From: Hypericum androsaemum
Lineage: Eukaryota > Streptophyta > Magnoliopsida > Malpighiales > Hypericaceae
Length of the DNA: 64,000 nt
Direction of reading: 5' to 3'
Assembly: GCA_963995505.1 (NCBI GenBank)
Contig: OZ023193.1
Coordinates: 620,001-684,000, forward strand
Shown: piece after piece, positions 24,080 to 34,879 of the stretch
Position numbering within the stretch: position 1 is the first letter of the stretch
Layout of the letters: every line of letters begins with the position of its first letter
The notes under the pieces: generated by a model
The model's input: the letters and a program-made list of their open reading frames with translations, nothing else
What the model was told of the DNA's origin: nothing
The model's database searches: none
Position numbers and translations under genes: made by a program

Positions 24080-24564
24080 TTAAATGTTAGGAATTCAATT
24101 AATTTTTACTTATCCACGTCAGTGCCACCTAGGATAGAGAAATATGATGTGGCACTGACGTAGATAATATTGTAAATGTCAAGTGGGATAAAATCAATCA
24201 TGGTTAGAAATTTGTCACCAAAAATGTCAGATTTCGAAACTTCCGTCACCTAAGTGATAAAAGTGAAACCACAAGGTAGTTAACTAAAAGAGTGTGAAAC
24301 TACATGGTACTTAGGTGAAATTACCCGAAATTTTACAAAATAAAAATACGACCGGGCCCCAAAATTGTAAATCCCGCCCAAAAGGAGCCGAAAGTTCGAA
24401 ATCCCGCCGATTGAAAGTTCTAGAACATGACCAGCTTCCAGCATAAAAGACCACCCACCCACCCCTTCTCTCTCCAACAGAGAGAGAATCCCTCCCAACG
24501 GAAAGAAATTTTAAACCAGTCTCTCTCTTTCATCTTCCTCCTTTGCCCCGTAAAATCCAAACCC
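24080..24564. other. 5' flank of the 24.6-kb gene with a possible transposon terminus
   Basis: The segment ending at 24333 reads, on the minus strand, GGGTAATTTCACCTAAGTA. This resembles a MULE-type terminus, but no partner end was found. CACGTCAGTGCCAC and GTGGCACTGACGT near 24117-24160 form a local inverted repeat. Confidence 0.35.
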
Positions 24565-25041
24565 ATGGCTATCCACCGCTCCTTTGTGATTCTCGTACTC
24601 CTCTGCACCGCCTGGTCAGCGGCCTCCGCTCCTCCTCCTCCCCCGGCGTCCCCAACCAGAGATCCTCTTCCTCTGTCTACTCCTCTGCTGGAGGAAGTTG
24701 ACCTGCTGTGGTCGGCGGCGGCACTACAGCCTCCTCCGGAGGGCAGGAGATCCGCCAGTATGCTCTTCTTGCTAGGGTCGGTGTTTGTGTTGTCAGCCGT
24801 CCTCCTCATCTTGGCTGGTTTTCCTAATAAGAGAGGCAGCAAGGTAACAGCGGAGAAAGAGATGTCCGACACCCGTGACAAGAAGCGGCAGAAGGCCTCA
24901 TCCGAAAATGGGAAACGTTTTCTCAGTTTTGACAAGATGGGAAGGACGGGAAAAATTTATATGGCGGTCGTGCTCATCTTGGTCATGGTATTGCTTTTTG
25001 TTGTTTGCGATGTAGTTTATAACTTTGTTATGACTACGTGA
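24565..25041 (+). CDS. Small secreted or membrane protein, unrecognised
   Basis: The 158-residue frame starts at an ATG in good context (ACCCATGGC) with a clear signal-peptide-like start, MAIHRSFVILVLLCTAWS, followed by alanine- and proline-rich sequence. A hydrophobic segment, MLFLLGSVFVLSAVLLILAG, lies at about residues 65-85. A basic stretch with RDKKRQKA follows, and a second hydrophobic segment, MAVVLILVMVLLFVVCDVVY, lies near the C-terminus. I do not recognise the family. An in-frame ATG at 24427 would add 46 residues ahead of the signal peptide and is unlikely. The 3' half is repeated in inverted orientation downstream, so its transcript could fold back on itself. Real expression is not shown by the sequence. 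Confidence 0.5.
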   Translation: MAIHRSFVILVLLCTAWSAASAPPPPPASPTRDPLPLSTPLLEEVDLLWSAAALQPPPEGRRSASMLFLLGSVFVLSAVLLILAGFPNKRGSKVTAEKEMSDTRDKKRQKASSENGKRFLSFDKMGRTGKIYMAVVLILVMVLLFVVCDVVYNFVMTT

Positions 25042-25550
25042 TTTTGGTTCACGAGTTTTTATGAGGTGTTTGTTAAGTAGGTAGTCGGTTTTCTAGTAGT
25101 GGGGAATAGCAGCCGAGTAGTCGGTTTTCTATTAGTGGGGAGTGGAGAGTACGGTCTTTGTCTACTCTGTTGAATTGAAACCAACTACAAACAAACACCA
25201 TACTCCCCACTAATAGAAAACTGACTATTTGGCTGCTACTCTCCACTACTAGAAAACTGACTACTTACTTAACAAACAGCTCATAAATGCTCGTGAACCA
25301 AAATCACATAGCCATAACAAAGTTATAAACCACATCGCAAACAACAAAGAGCAATACCATGACCAAGATGAGCATGACCGCCATATAGATCTTCCCCGTC
25401 CTCCCCATCTTGTCAAAACTGAGGAAATGTTTCCCGTTCTCGGATGAAGCCTTCTACCGCTTCTTGTCACGGGTGTCGGACATCTCTTTCTCTGCCGTTA
25501 CCTTGCTGCCTCTCTTATTAAGAAAACCAGCCAAGATGAGGAGGACGGCT
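24795..25550. repeat. Long inverted repeat (hairpin) spanning the 3' half of the 24.6-kb gene
   Basis: The left arm, about 24795-25142, is inverted at about 25202-25550 with a loop of about 60 bp. Matching anchors are AGCCGTCCTCCTCATCTTGG on the left with CCAAGATGAGGAGGACGGCT on the right, and the innermost TTTTCTATTAGTGGGGAGT with ACTCCCCACTAATAGAAAA (the right arm reads ACTCCCCAC). The arms are clearly similar but carry scattered substitutions. The right arm is no longer an open reading frame over its full length. Confidence 0.9.
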
Positions 25551-25657
25551 AAAGCAGTTCCATTCTATTTCCGGCGCACCGGTCGTCACAGTCTAATTTT
25601 CTCCTCCATGCCCAATCTACGGGGAACTTTTCAGTAACTACTCCAACCATGAATACA

Positions 25658-25681
25658 TCATATATATATATATATATATAT
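25658..25681. repeat. TA microsatellite
   Basis: A run of about eleven AT units is flanked by a short palindrome, CATCATATA and TATATGATG. Confidence 0.9.
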
Positions 25682-25689
25682 GATGTATC

Positions 25690-26500
25690 GTCTTGTGACC
25701 AAGATGTACAGAGGGACCATTATAAAATGAGGATAAGGAGTGGAGATAGGTACCTTGTCCGACGAGTGAGAAATAATAGAGCATATGTAATCTGAAAGGC
25801 GAGGCGGGGGACATCGAATCCTTGTTGATCGTCAAAGAGGGGGAGTCGTCGCAGGAGATATAGGGACTGGTGGTATATGGTCTTGAGGGATTGTTGGGTT
25901 GACAGTAGTATGATTGTGAGGGACATCTTCAATATCGGATAGTGGGGTTAGATTAGGTAGGACAAGCTGTGTTGGATTAAAGGATTGATAGGTGGGAAGA
26001 TTAAAACCATGTTTGTCCTTGAAAGGGAAAATCGTTTCATGAAAGATAACATCTCTAGAAATCAAAATCTCTTGTGAGAATGTAAATCATAGAGTTTGTA
26101 ACTTTTGATGCCATAAGGCAAACCGAGAAAAAGACAAGGATGTGCTTGAGGTTCAAATTTGGATCGATTGGGAGTTAAATTGGATGCATAACATAGATAA
26201 CCGAAAACACGTAATCGATCAAAACGTGGTTTGTCCTTGAGAAGAATTTCATGTGGGGTTTTATTTTGCAAAATCGACGATGGAGTACGATTAATTAAAT
26301 AAGTTGCATATAAGATAGCATCGCTCCAAAATACGAGGGGGCAATTGTGCATGAAATAAAAGAGCTCGCGCGACGTTTAGCAAGTGTTGATGTTTTCGTT
26401 CAACGCGGCCATTTTGTTGTGGCGTATAAACGCAAGACATTTCATGCAAAATTCTTTTGCGTGAGAAAAATGAATGCATGAGAAATTCTTTACATTTCTA
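25690..26500 (-). pseudogene. Copia integrase fragment
   Basis: The minus strand encodes the end of a Copia integrase core with YTPQQNGRVERKHQHLLN, continuing with TYLINRTPSSILQNKTPHEIL and the following GYLCYASNL and CLFLGLPYGIKSYKLYDL motifs. It then enters the variable linker before reverse transcriptase (FHETIFPFK). Frames change at about 26070 and 26350, so at least two indels have occurred. No protease, reverse transcriptase or LTR remains. It differs from both larger Copia elements here. Confidence 0.85.
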
Positions 26501-26790
26501 GTGATTACGCCTTTTATGGAACATTCTAACCGTGTTCGTTGGATTTGTTCTTTCTTCCTTGCTCTTGAACTTTCTTGATTTAGAAAGTTTCCAACAGACA
26601 GAGGCAGGCGCATTGGAATGCATTTCTCAAACAGTTTCTGGTTGGTGTCCTTCTCCAAGGTTAGTTGTATTGCATTTTGAACGAGCTGCACATGCAAGCT
26701 CGAATTAGCATCTGTTTTGTACTTGTCAAGGTAGCAAGTCCATGCGGCTATTTCCACAGGAATAAATTCCTTGACGTATGGTGTCGACAT
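26500..26790 (-). CDS. Unrecognised short reading frame joined to the Copia fragment
   Basis: A frame beginning MSTPYVKEFIPVEIAAWTCY reads into the right edge of the Copia integrase fragment without a stop for about 100 residues. I see no domain, and its composition (lysine-, leucine- and glutamine-rich) does not resemble Copia integrase. It could be the exon of a disrupted host gene or chance open sequence. No splice sites could be assigned. Confidence 0.2.
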
Positions 26791-28218
26791 AAATCGGAAC
26801 CGCTGGCTTCATGAAAATGATAAACTCTCTCTATCATCGCAGATTCTTTCAATTTTACTCATTTGATATGATGCATTTATGTCATTTCTCGGCTGATGTG
26901 TATTAAATATAGTTGCATCGTTTTGAATATTTGGTTTCTAATGGGGGCTATTGAAGCACGAGATTGGATTGTCAAAACACTGGATGAAGAGCTAAAAATT
27001 GAGGTTGGAGAGGATGCAGCAGAGATAAAAGGTCTTTTGGCTTAGCGGTATAAACGTTGTAGCATTTGGCGGAGGTCCAGAATTCAAACTCTAGAATATG
27101 CGTATTTTTGGTATAATTTACCTAAAAAAGAAGATGAAGGATAGATACCACTACTAACTTATCAAGAAAGGATACCTCTACTAATATAACAAACAGTGTT
27201 GGGGCCCATGTTAATTTATATTGGTTGATAAGCCCGCGTGCACCAGCCCAAGTATAGAAAAGTCCAAGGTCAGAATTGTAAGGCGGTTAATTTTATAGCT
27301 AGTTTTTAGTTGTAGCTATAAATAGTAAATACTGACTTGGATAGAAATACTGACAATGGAAAAGCGGAGGTAGTTTTTCTCCTCCACACACATCACAAGT
27401 CTTCCTCTTCTTTCAGCTCGCAAAATAACCGTCACTAACAAACCGCCATTTTCGCTTATTAACCTACTGTTACTTTTTTTTATAGGTATGTCTTATTAAT
27501 CCAAATTTGAGCACCGTTGTGTTAAATTAAATAGACATTTATCTTGATGTTGATTTTCAATTTTGAAATTTCATCCAATATAATTCAAAAATCTCTTACT
27601 ATATAGTTTTTAAACGAAAATGTATATTGACTAAAAATAATAGAAGTACAAATCATATGTGCCAGATTTTTTAGTACCCAACAATATAGCAAAAATTCTC
27701 TAATAAATATTTAAAATATTTTATGAAATTATAATAACATATTTACTAGTTGATGTGTATGAGAAAAAAATTAACTAAGATGAACGTAATGCAAAGAAGA
27801 TGGTTACGATCACGATGACTAATTCGACAAGTAGCACTACGATGACTACTACGTCAAGTACGGTGTCGGAAGCCGGCCACGAGCCGCAGCCGGTGAAGAG
27901 GGTCGTCAAGAAGTCGAGAGTGGTGATTTTCAGAGTGGATTTGAGCATGATCGAACTGGAGAAAGGCCTAAATTTGGAGTTAGGGCTCGGTGAGAGGGAT
28001 TCTCCGACGTTACTGGATCTTCTTCTGTAGAATTGTTTGTATGTAGGAATTTGAGGTTTTGGGATCTTTCTTTCCCTTTTTAGGATATTCTGCATTGATT
28101 TTTTTCTAGTCGCAGTTACAAGATATGAATTGTTTGCGATAGTTAGAAACTTGTAATTCTTAAAGAGGTTTTGGTCCAAATCTTAAGCAAGAAACTTGTA
28201 ATTCTTAAAAGAGGTTTT
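26791..28218. other. Intergenic sequence with a possible LTR-like segment
   Basis: At about 27197 a TGTTGGGGCCCATG start followed by a TATA-like CTATAAATAG resembles an LTR in plus orientation, but no end or target duplication could be fixed. A minus-strand frame near 27780-28000 encodes a short hydrophobic stretch with a run of valines and isoleucines; I cannot assign it. A TTGTAATTCTTAAA-AGAGG segment is tandemly repeated at 28152-28216. Confidence 0.35.
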
Positions 28219-28800
28219 TTTTCAATTCTCGAGCAAGAATTGAAAGAAAATATATAATTGGGAGTTTCCGTATTTGACAATGTTTGAATCGCATTCAAAT
28301 TTTCTTTAAAAATCCGTAGGGCTGTAGTTACAATTCCAATATCATATTTTATTGGGAAAATTGAAGGAAGACATGGTAGAGAGTAACGTAGATAAGCATC
28401 GTTAGAATAATGATTATATCGGCCTTTCAATCCCAACTTAGCATTCATCTTTACTAGCAGGTCCATTTTCTAATTCAGATTACCCGAGCAAAATCTGTTG
28501 AGTTGATCCGGAATTAGAAAATGGACTTGATGGCTAAGAAGCACAGGAAATCTGTTGGAGACAATGATCAGGCACCAGCTCCAGTTTCTTGACCCAAAAT
28601 ATAAGGAATAGCTTTAAACCACCTTCACGAGAAAAGAAATGACAGGTGGATTACATAGGATTGTAGTCATTACTAAATTCATCATTGTCAACGCCAAAAT
28701 GAGAACAGCTCAGTAGACAACACTAATAATATCAGTGAAACCCTGAGCACCCTCTAGCAACAATTGGCTACGCCGCAAGAGAACTGGTAGGCGGCCCAAC
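28219..28800. repeat. Duplicated block, copy 1 (partner 44133-47435)
   Basis: This block recurs at 44133-44457, 46683-46820 and 47353-47435, which are contiguous here. It includes AGCAAGAATTGAAAGAAAAT at the start, the GACTTGATGGCTAAGAAGC segment and the GGCACCAGCTCCAGTTTC segment. This copy lacks the 2.2-kb insertion and the hAT MITE present in the partner. A minus-strand frame of about 80 residues is open in both copies, but I cannot identify it. Confidence 0.85.
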
Positions 28801-28870
28801 AATATCACATATAGCATACAGATGACTACTACTTGTCTACAAATAAATAATCTTTATTTTTGTCCTGGCA

Positions 28871-31800
28871 CCATATGCTTGAATTCTGCACAATCAGCAC
28901 CAATCTCGCTCAAAGCAGAGTAAAGCTTGGGCACGATCTTGGTCAGCATCAGCTTGAACCCCACAGAAGTCGAGTTCTGAGTTCCCTCCTCCGTGGCAAC
29001 TCAAGCATCTCTAGAAAGTGAGCCGATCAAACTGCCTCTCATGTACGCACATCACATGCCTTGAGAATATACCAACCGTGCCTCTTGAAATGATCTTTGA
29101 TCAGCTCTTTGAAATCCTAAAATTCAATTATGAAACAGATCATTACACGTTTATATAATTGGGGCATATATCCAAAGAGATGGGTGATGAGTTGGATCCT
29201 AGGATATTATTACCTTCGGGGGCCTTCTCATAAGATACATCATGGTTTTGCAGTTTAGCAGGAAAGTATTCTCGTTGTACTCCAATGAGTTTTTCTCACC
29301 CTCAGATGTTCCTAGCTGCTTATCGTACCCGGCTTCGTTGAAGTATGGCTTTGAATTTAGAACCAATCCCTGAAGTGAAACTAGCACCTGAAGGATGCTG
29401 GAAGACGTGGGACTCCATACTTCATTCTTGTTGCCGCTCCAAGTATTCAAAAGACTGAGGCATATGTGTCCCCTTTCATACAAATTTGGATTTATCTTCC
29501 AACCGCCAGAATGATAGTGTGCTGACTGCAACATTGTTCCATGGTGATGGATAGGTAAGCAATTTCACATATGTACAACAAGAGACAAAGAAAACTCAGC
29601 TCGAGATCATTGGTCTCACCGGAGGAACATCAGGATAGTCGGGAGGAAGGTAAAAATCAAAGAAGAAAAGCCCGTCTTGATAGGGTGTCCCAGAGGGCCC
29701 AACTATGACTGCCCTTATGAGATCCATTCTATCTTCATAAACTCGCACATAAATACCATCTAATAAAACAAACATTAGTTAGTACTCTCGACGATGATGC
29801 AACAGACTTGCATGCAATAAACTCAACAACTACTTTACCAGGTAGGTTGTTCTCAAGTATGCTCCAGTCTTGCTGCACTTTATTGAGCCATTTCCTTCCA
29901 TTGTTAACCTGGTTGCATCATAGAAAGACGGCGACTAAGGCAGATTCCAATTTCGCGCTTTTAATAATATAAAGGTTGGAAAATCAAAGAAGTAGTGATA
30001 CCTTCCCACTTGTGCCAAGGAAATGATGATCCAGGGGATCTTTTGCTGCATCAAAACATTTGAAATCGGGAATCTGGTCATCTGAATTCAAAGCAGCGGC
30101 TTCCAGCCTCTCAGTTTCCAAGTTGCATGACCCTTCTTCAGATACATTTGATGTTATTGGGGCCTTGTCATCAGCAAACTCCTCCCCTTTTCGACCCCCG
30201 CAATCATTAATATTGGTCGTCCCCTGACCTCGAAGTTCAACTTCACCATGAGAAAAATTATCTACATTCTTTCTCCACGAGAAAAATCTAGCAGCCAATC
30301 GTCTGACAAACTCAATAGGAGCCAAAACAAGCGAAAGAGTTGGAATCCTTCCAAAGTAAATAGCAATCGATCCATTGTGGTTGGCATTGTCTCGGTTAAC
30401 AGGAAAAATTTCTTGAGGTCCAACCTACACCAGAGATATGTTTAGTAAAAACTGTCAGCATACTAAGTGAAAAGAATCATTTGCAATAAAACCGTCAGGA
30501 ATTTTGTTTCAAGAAACTTTGTTTCTGTGAAAAATTGGAAAAAGAAAACATTAAGAGAAGCGGTCACAGATTCGAAGTGTACCGTTGAAACCATCCCATC
30601 AGCCCAGGTGACTTCGATATCTCCGTTCTTAAGACCGGTTATATTACCCACGCAAGACACATATGTGGATGTAGCAACAGAAACTGGTGGAAGTCGAAAG
30701 ACAAAGTCTCCATTGCGGTAGTTGTAATCTGAAAGACCCTCCAGCTCATAGACACTGACGATTTCCTCCGTGTCAAACTCGCCGGGATCTTCCAACCATC
30801 TTACACAAGCTGTTCGTTATTTTGAATCGACACTCTGGATAACCCCACAACGTCTACGTCTAGTTTCCGAAATGTCATTATGTGCTTTTTCCCGGACGAA
30901 CTGTTGAGCAACCAAGTCAAAGTCATTGCTGACCCTATAAAACAACAATTTTGAATCGATGCAATGTCCCATGGTTGTATCTTGCCAAAGCACCGAAACT
31001 TTTTTACTGGTATTGATAATCATATAGACTTGTTCAAATTTCTCCTTCTTTCTTCTCGGATTTGCATTAGTTGCAACCAGGTCCATTGGCTCTGATTCAC
31101 ATCCATTTCTTTGTTGAGCTTCACTTTTAGCTGAATCTTGAACGATGGAGGATGACCGCAGAACCGATGGACGGAAAAAACACCAAGAACCTACTAGCCA
31201 ACATGCATGATCCAAACAAGAGACATTTTTTAAATTCTTTGGACTCTGTTCTTTGGAAGGGGCAGTTGAACAATTGGGACCATACCCAGAAGACGCTATC
31301 CAATTGACAAACACTGATCCGACAGTAACTTGGGTGACCGTTCCCTCCAATGGATTAGCTTTCCAAAAACTTGATAGCCGCCAAGATTTTCTAAAAACTG
31401 ATGAAGAGCTAGCTCGTACGCGCTGACCATTGGAGCTAGCTAGTAACTTGGGTTGACAATGTTTTGCTCGATGTCACGGTCTTAACCGATGATGGTTCCA
31501 CATGCAAAGTAATAAAAGCAGATCCACTGCATCTCGATCTCGATCCTACAGATGGAAAATTCGCTTACTACCGGATCCATCGGGAGCAAGCAAGTTCGCC
31601 GAGACATTAACATCCTGAACGACACCAAGCTGCCCAGTAGGGTCAGTAACATAAGCCACATTCTCTCCGTGACGAAGCATGCGATCCACGAGCGTTATGT
31701 CATTGACATTCCAGAATTTTCTCTTGTAATCCAACAACACAACCCTAACCTGCTGCTGGTCAGTCTCAAGATTCTCAGTCTTAGCTTGCTTGTTACATCG

Positions 31801-32181
31801 TCCATCATCGTTGCCATCCCCCTCCTCCTCCTCATCGTCATCATATTCATAATCGTCATCGTCAACATCACCATCACAACCGGATATCACTATCCCTATC
31901 GAGCCACTATTCTTATGTGTAACAATATCTTTCCGATAAAAGCCAGGAACTGCATGCAAGTTCTTGACCACCTTGTCCAATGTAGAAACCGCCCCATCCG
32001 TCAAACCGGAACCCGCAATTCCATTCTCATTACCCAGGTTGTTTATTGCGAAGGAGGAAGAAGATGGAGCTAACGAACAAACTGATGATGGAAAACATGA
32101 TTGGAATGGCAAAACCCCTACTGAAAATGAAGTCATTGCTGCGTCTTGTGAGAAGGGCTTGAAAATGATGAACTGGGCCAC
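28871..32181 (-). pseudogene. PHO2/UBC23-type E2 ubiquitin-conjugating enzyme, rearranged copy
   Basis: This is a diverged same-strand copy of the E2 gene at 57.4-60.7 kb. Inferred exon boundaries that match the partner are 30568 (donor), 30424-30002, 29908-29839, 29759-29620, 29525-29214 and 29116 onward. The E2 core is still readable, including HYHSGGWKINPNLYERG and the active-site ICLSLLNTW cysteine. Lesions are clear: an in-frame TAA at 30817-30819 where the partner has GAA, an internal inverted block at about 31447-31574, and a 2-bp CA insertion near 29050 that brings an early stop (29039-29041) in the last exon. The 5' end also differs: the first 50-60 codons (MAQFIIFKPF onward) have no counterpart in the partner. 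I infer a non-functional paralog. Confidence 0.88.
31447..31574. other. Local inversion inside the E2 pseudogene
   Basis: On the plus strand this block reads GTTTTGCTCGATGTCACGGT and ends GCTTACTACCGG. In the other copy the same sequence is the reverse complement (around 60050-60170). About 80 bp next to it, at 60178-60255 in the partner, is missing here. The inversion is therefore relative to the flanking exon. Confidence 0.85.
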
Positions 32182-32199
32182 CTACTGAAACTTGGGAGA

Positions 32200-33578
32200 C
32201 GTTGGAGTCAATGTGGAGGACATGCATTTGTAAGAGAATAGACTGGACTTGGGAAGAGTCTCCGAGAGAGAAGGTGAAAGGTCGGAAAGGAGAAGCTCAC
32301 TGGGTGGAAGATGAAGTTCTAGCATTTTCTTGGATTGCAGTGATGAGTGATGGGTTAATTGAAGTGGACCCCGTCCATTGGGCTTCGTCATTGGGGCTGT
32401 GGGAAAAAAGTTTTTATGTATTTGGACTAACTTTATTCTATATTATCCTTAATTACTGCGTTTCATACATAGTTATTGGGGTTAATTTGGATGTAGTCGG
32501 AAAAATGTGGTTTTATTTTAATGGGTCTTACTATACAAAGATTTCGAAAAGGCCGGAGGCCGCGAGTTCTCGTTCCGATTTATTATTAATAAAAATTTAA
32601 CAGTAAAAAAAAAGAAAATTCTAATCTAATATTGCAACTATTTAAGATGTAATATTACTATTTAGGAAATTTCTAATGTAGCTAGGTAGTTCCATTTTGG
32701 AATTCCATTCGGCTGTTGCTTTCGAGAGGGACTTGTCCGAAGTTTGAGGAAAACATGGTGAAAGAGGCGTAAGCCGCGTAACCGAGGTCCACTTCTGGTG
32801 TGGCTTTATTCATTTCAGTGCACAGATTTCCCTGATTTGTGCAATCAAGTCCACACACGATTACGATTAACAATCTAGTGACATGCAAGATCCTAATGAA
32901 TCAATCAGAAGGCGATATGCACAATCCTAATCAACATACATTTTTAGATTCTTGCGGATAGATAGATATTCAACAGAAATCTATACCTCAGAAGAGGGAA
33001 GCTCCCTAGATGATTTATGCTGAATGCGTTGGTGAAGATGAAGCTCAAGAGGTTTAGGGCTGGTAATCTGGTGGAGCTTAATAGGGTTTTTTTTTGGACA
33101 TTGGAAGATGTTTTTCTTTACCTCTTTGGATGCGTTTTGTTTGTAAATAATATATTAATTACTAAGTCCACAGGACATTTGACCTGGTATGTATAACGAT
33201 TTGACGAAATTTCAGGATTACAACCCTAAAAAATATAATTATTTGGTGTAAAAATAATATAATAATTAATAAATTTTAGTTTATACAAAAAGCGAATAAG
33301 AATCTAGTTCGAAAGTGTATCCTAATTTGAAATTGACTTGCACACTTCAACAACAAAAAAACACTATGAAAAATGCACGAATTTGTATCAAAAGGCTCTT
33401 ATCATCACTCGTCAATCAGCAACCTAAAGTGGTAGAATGTGTAGTTATGCACGAAAACATATGTAGAGGATGCTTAGTTAAAGAATAATGCAATGTGGAG
33501 TGTGAATTGATGAAACCGAGGTACAATCTCTTACGAGTGTTAGGAACAAAAAAATTTAGATTACTTTTTTTAGTTCGT
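32200..33578. other. 5' flank of the E2 pseudogene
   Basis: At 32650-32815 this aligns with 62050-62188 next to the other E2 copy, with the shared CATTCGGYTGTTG and AGGTCCACTTCTGGTGTGGC motifs, so the duplication includes upstream sequence. The rest is AT-rich with no recognised gene. Confidence 0.6.
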
Positions 33579-33904
33579 AACGATTGTAAACAAAATGCAA
33601 ACGATTTGACACCAAAATATATCTTCTTTGTTTTCTTTTTTTTATTATTTTTACACCAAAATATGAATACTTTTTTAGACTAATCCCGAACTCATAAACG
33701 TTGAACTATCGTAGAAAAACACCCTTACCCTTCAACTAGAATATCAATGTCTCTAAAACGTGGTCGCTTCACGTAAGCGTGGTCCGAAACGAGAACAAGA
33801 AATATTAAAGAGATTCACATAACTTAAACTAATAATCAAATAAAATCCACTTTAAAAGGTATGTATCTTTCTTCCCTTCCCTTCTAATTATACTTTATGC
33901 TATA

Positions 33905-34395
33905 TACAAAGTAACCTTTTTTTTAAACGAAGACATTTATTAACAATAAAAAGTAAATATTTGCAATAGATCCCCAAGATACAGAACGATCCCACACCAA
34001 AAACCAAAATCCCGCCAAAACAGTTAGTCGCTAATGTCTTTCAAGTAATCTAAATAGAGCGTAAGATTTTGGCCGCCAAAAACCTTAGACGTGCCCGACC
34101 AAAAACAACCACTTGCGGACATGCAAGAGGGTACAATACCGGAGAAGTTCAAAATTGCAATTAATAGCTTAGAAAATTGCATGATTTTTTGCTCCCACCA
34201 CGTGATAATATCAAATAGAGTAAACTAAACCTTTTCCGACGTACTATCTCTAATATCCAACCAAGTGGAGAAAGACGAGGTAATGGAACGCACTGGACAC
34301 CAACTAATGCCAACCTTCCATGTAATATAATTCCATAACCGTCGAGAAAAATTACAACATCCTTAGTTGAAATTTTTCCACGGAGTAGTACAGAG
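33905..34395 (-). mobile_element. LINE 3' remnant, duplicate of 350-1060
   Basis: Minus-strand tail sequences match copy A. The segment encoding the CFLCSNVDET zinc-binding motif has been deleted here between about 34350 and 34360. Confidence 0.55.
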
Positions 34396-34776
34396 TAAAA
34401 TTTGATATAGTAAAATGGAAATGTTCTATATTTAATTCTAATCTAAAGTATCAGGTTAAATAATGCAACGGACACGTCATTACCCCCTTATATAAATCGA
34501 TTTGTTTTTACATTGAGGTTCCTCGTGTTGGCGGTAGCCACATGTAGTGTATATGCTCTACTTGTTTAGCGTACGGTGCCGTTTCTATTGAAAGAATTTG
34601 GATAATTCGAATCCGTATCCTAAATAATTTCAGATTTCAGATAATTTAATATTCAGATTCGGATTAAAAAATAGCAATTTCGGATAATAAAAAATTTGGT
34701 TAAATTAGATTCGGATTATCCGAATGCTCACTCCTAATTAAGATACATCATCTGATCGTGCATTTTTCTTAATTTT

Positions 34777-34780
<4 letters not shown>

Positions 34781-34830
<50 letters not shown>
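34781..34830. repeat. TA microsatellite (25 units)
   Basis: A perfect run of 25 TA units. The corresponding position in copy A (about 1410-1450) has only short TA stretches. Confidence 0.95.
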
Positions 34831-34835
<5 letters not shown>

Positions 34836-34866
34836 ATTAATTTATAAGGCCACTATATGTAAATAC

Positions 34867-34879
34867 ATATGTTAAAAGA
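34867..34879. other. Target-site duplication, left, of the LINE insertion
   Basis: ATATGTTAAAAGA, repeated exactly at 36075-36087. In copy A it occurs once, at 1487-1499. Confidence 0.95.

Noticed and set aside
24420..24935. Antisense 171-codon frame opposite the 24.6-kb gene
   Set aside because: The plus strand has a signal peptide, two membrane segments and a good start context; the antisense frame is a low-complexity shadow of it.
31695..31877. Methionine-rich minus-strand frame in the acidic-region sequence
   Set aside because: It is an alternative frame of the E2 acidic stretch and has no independent support.
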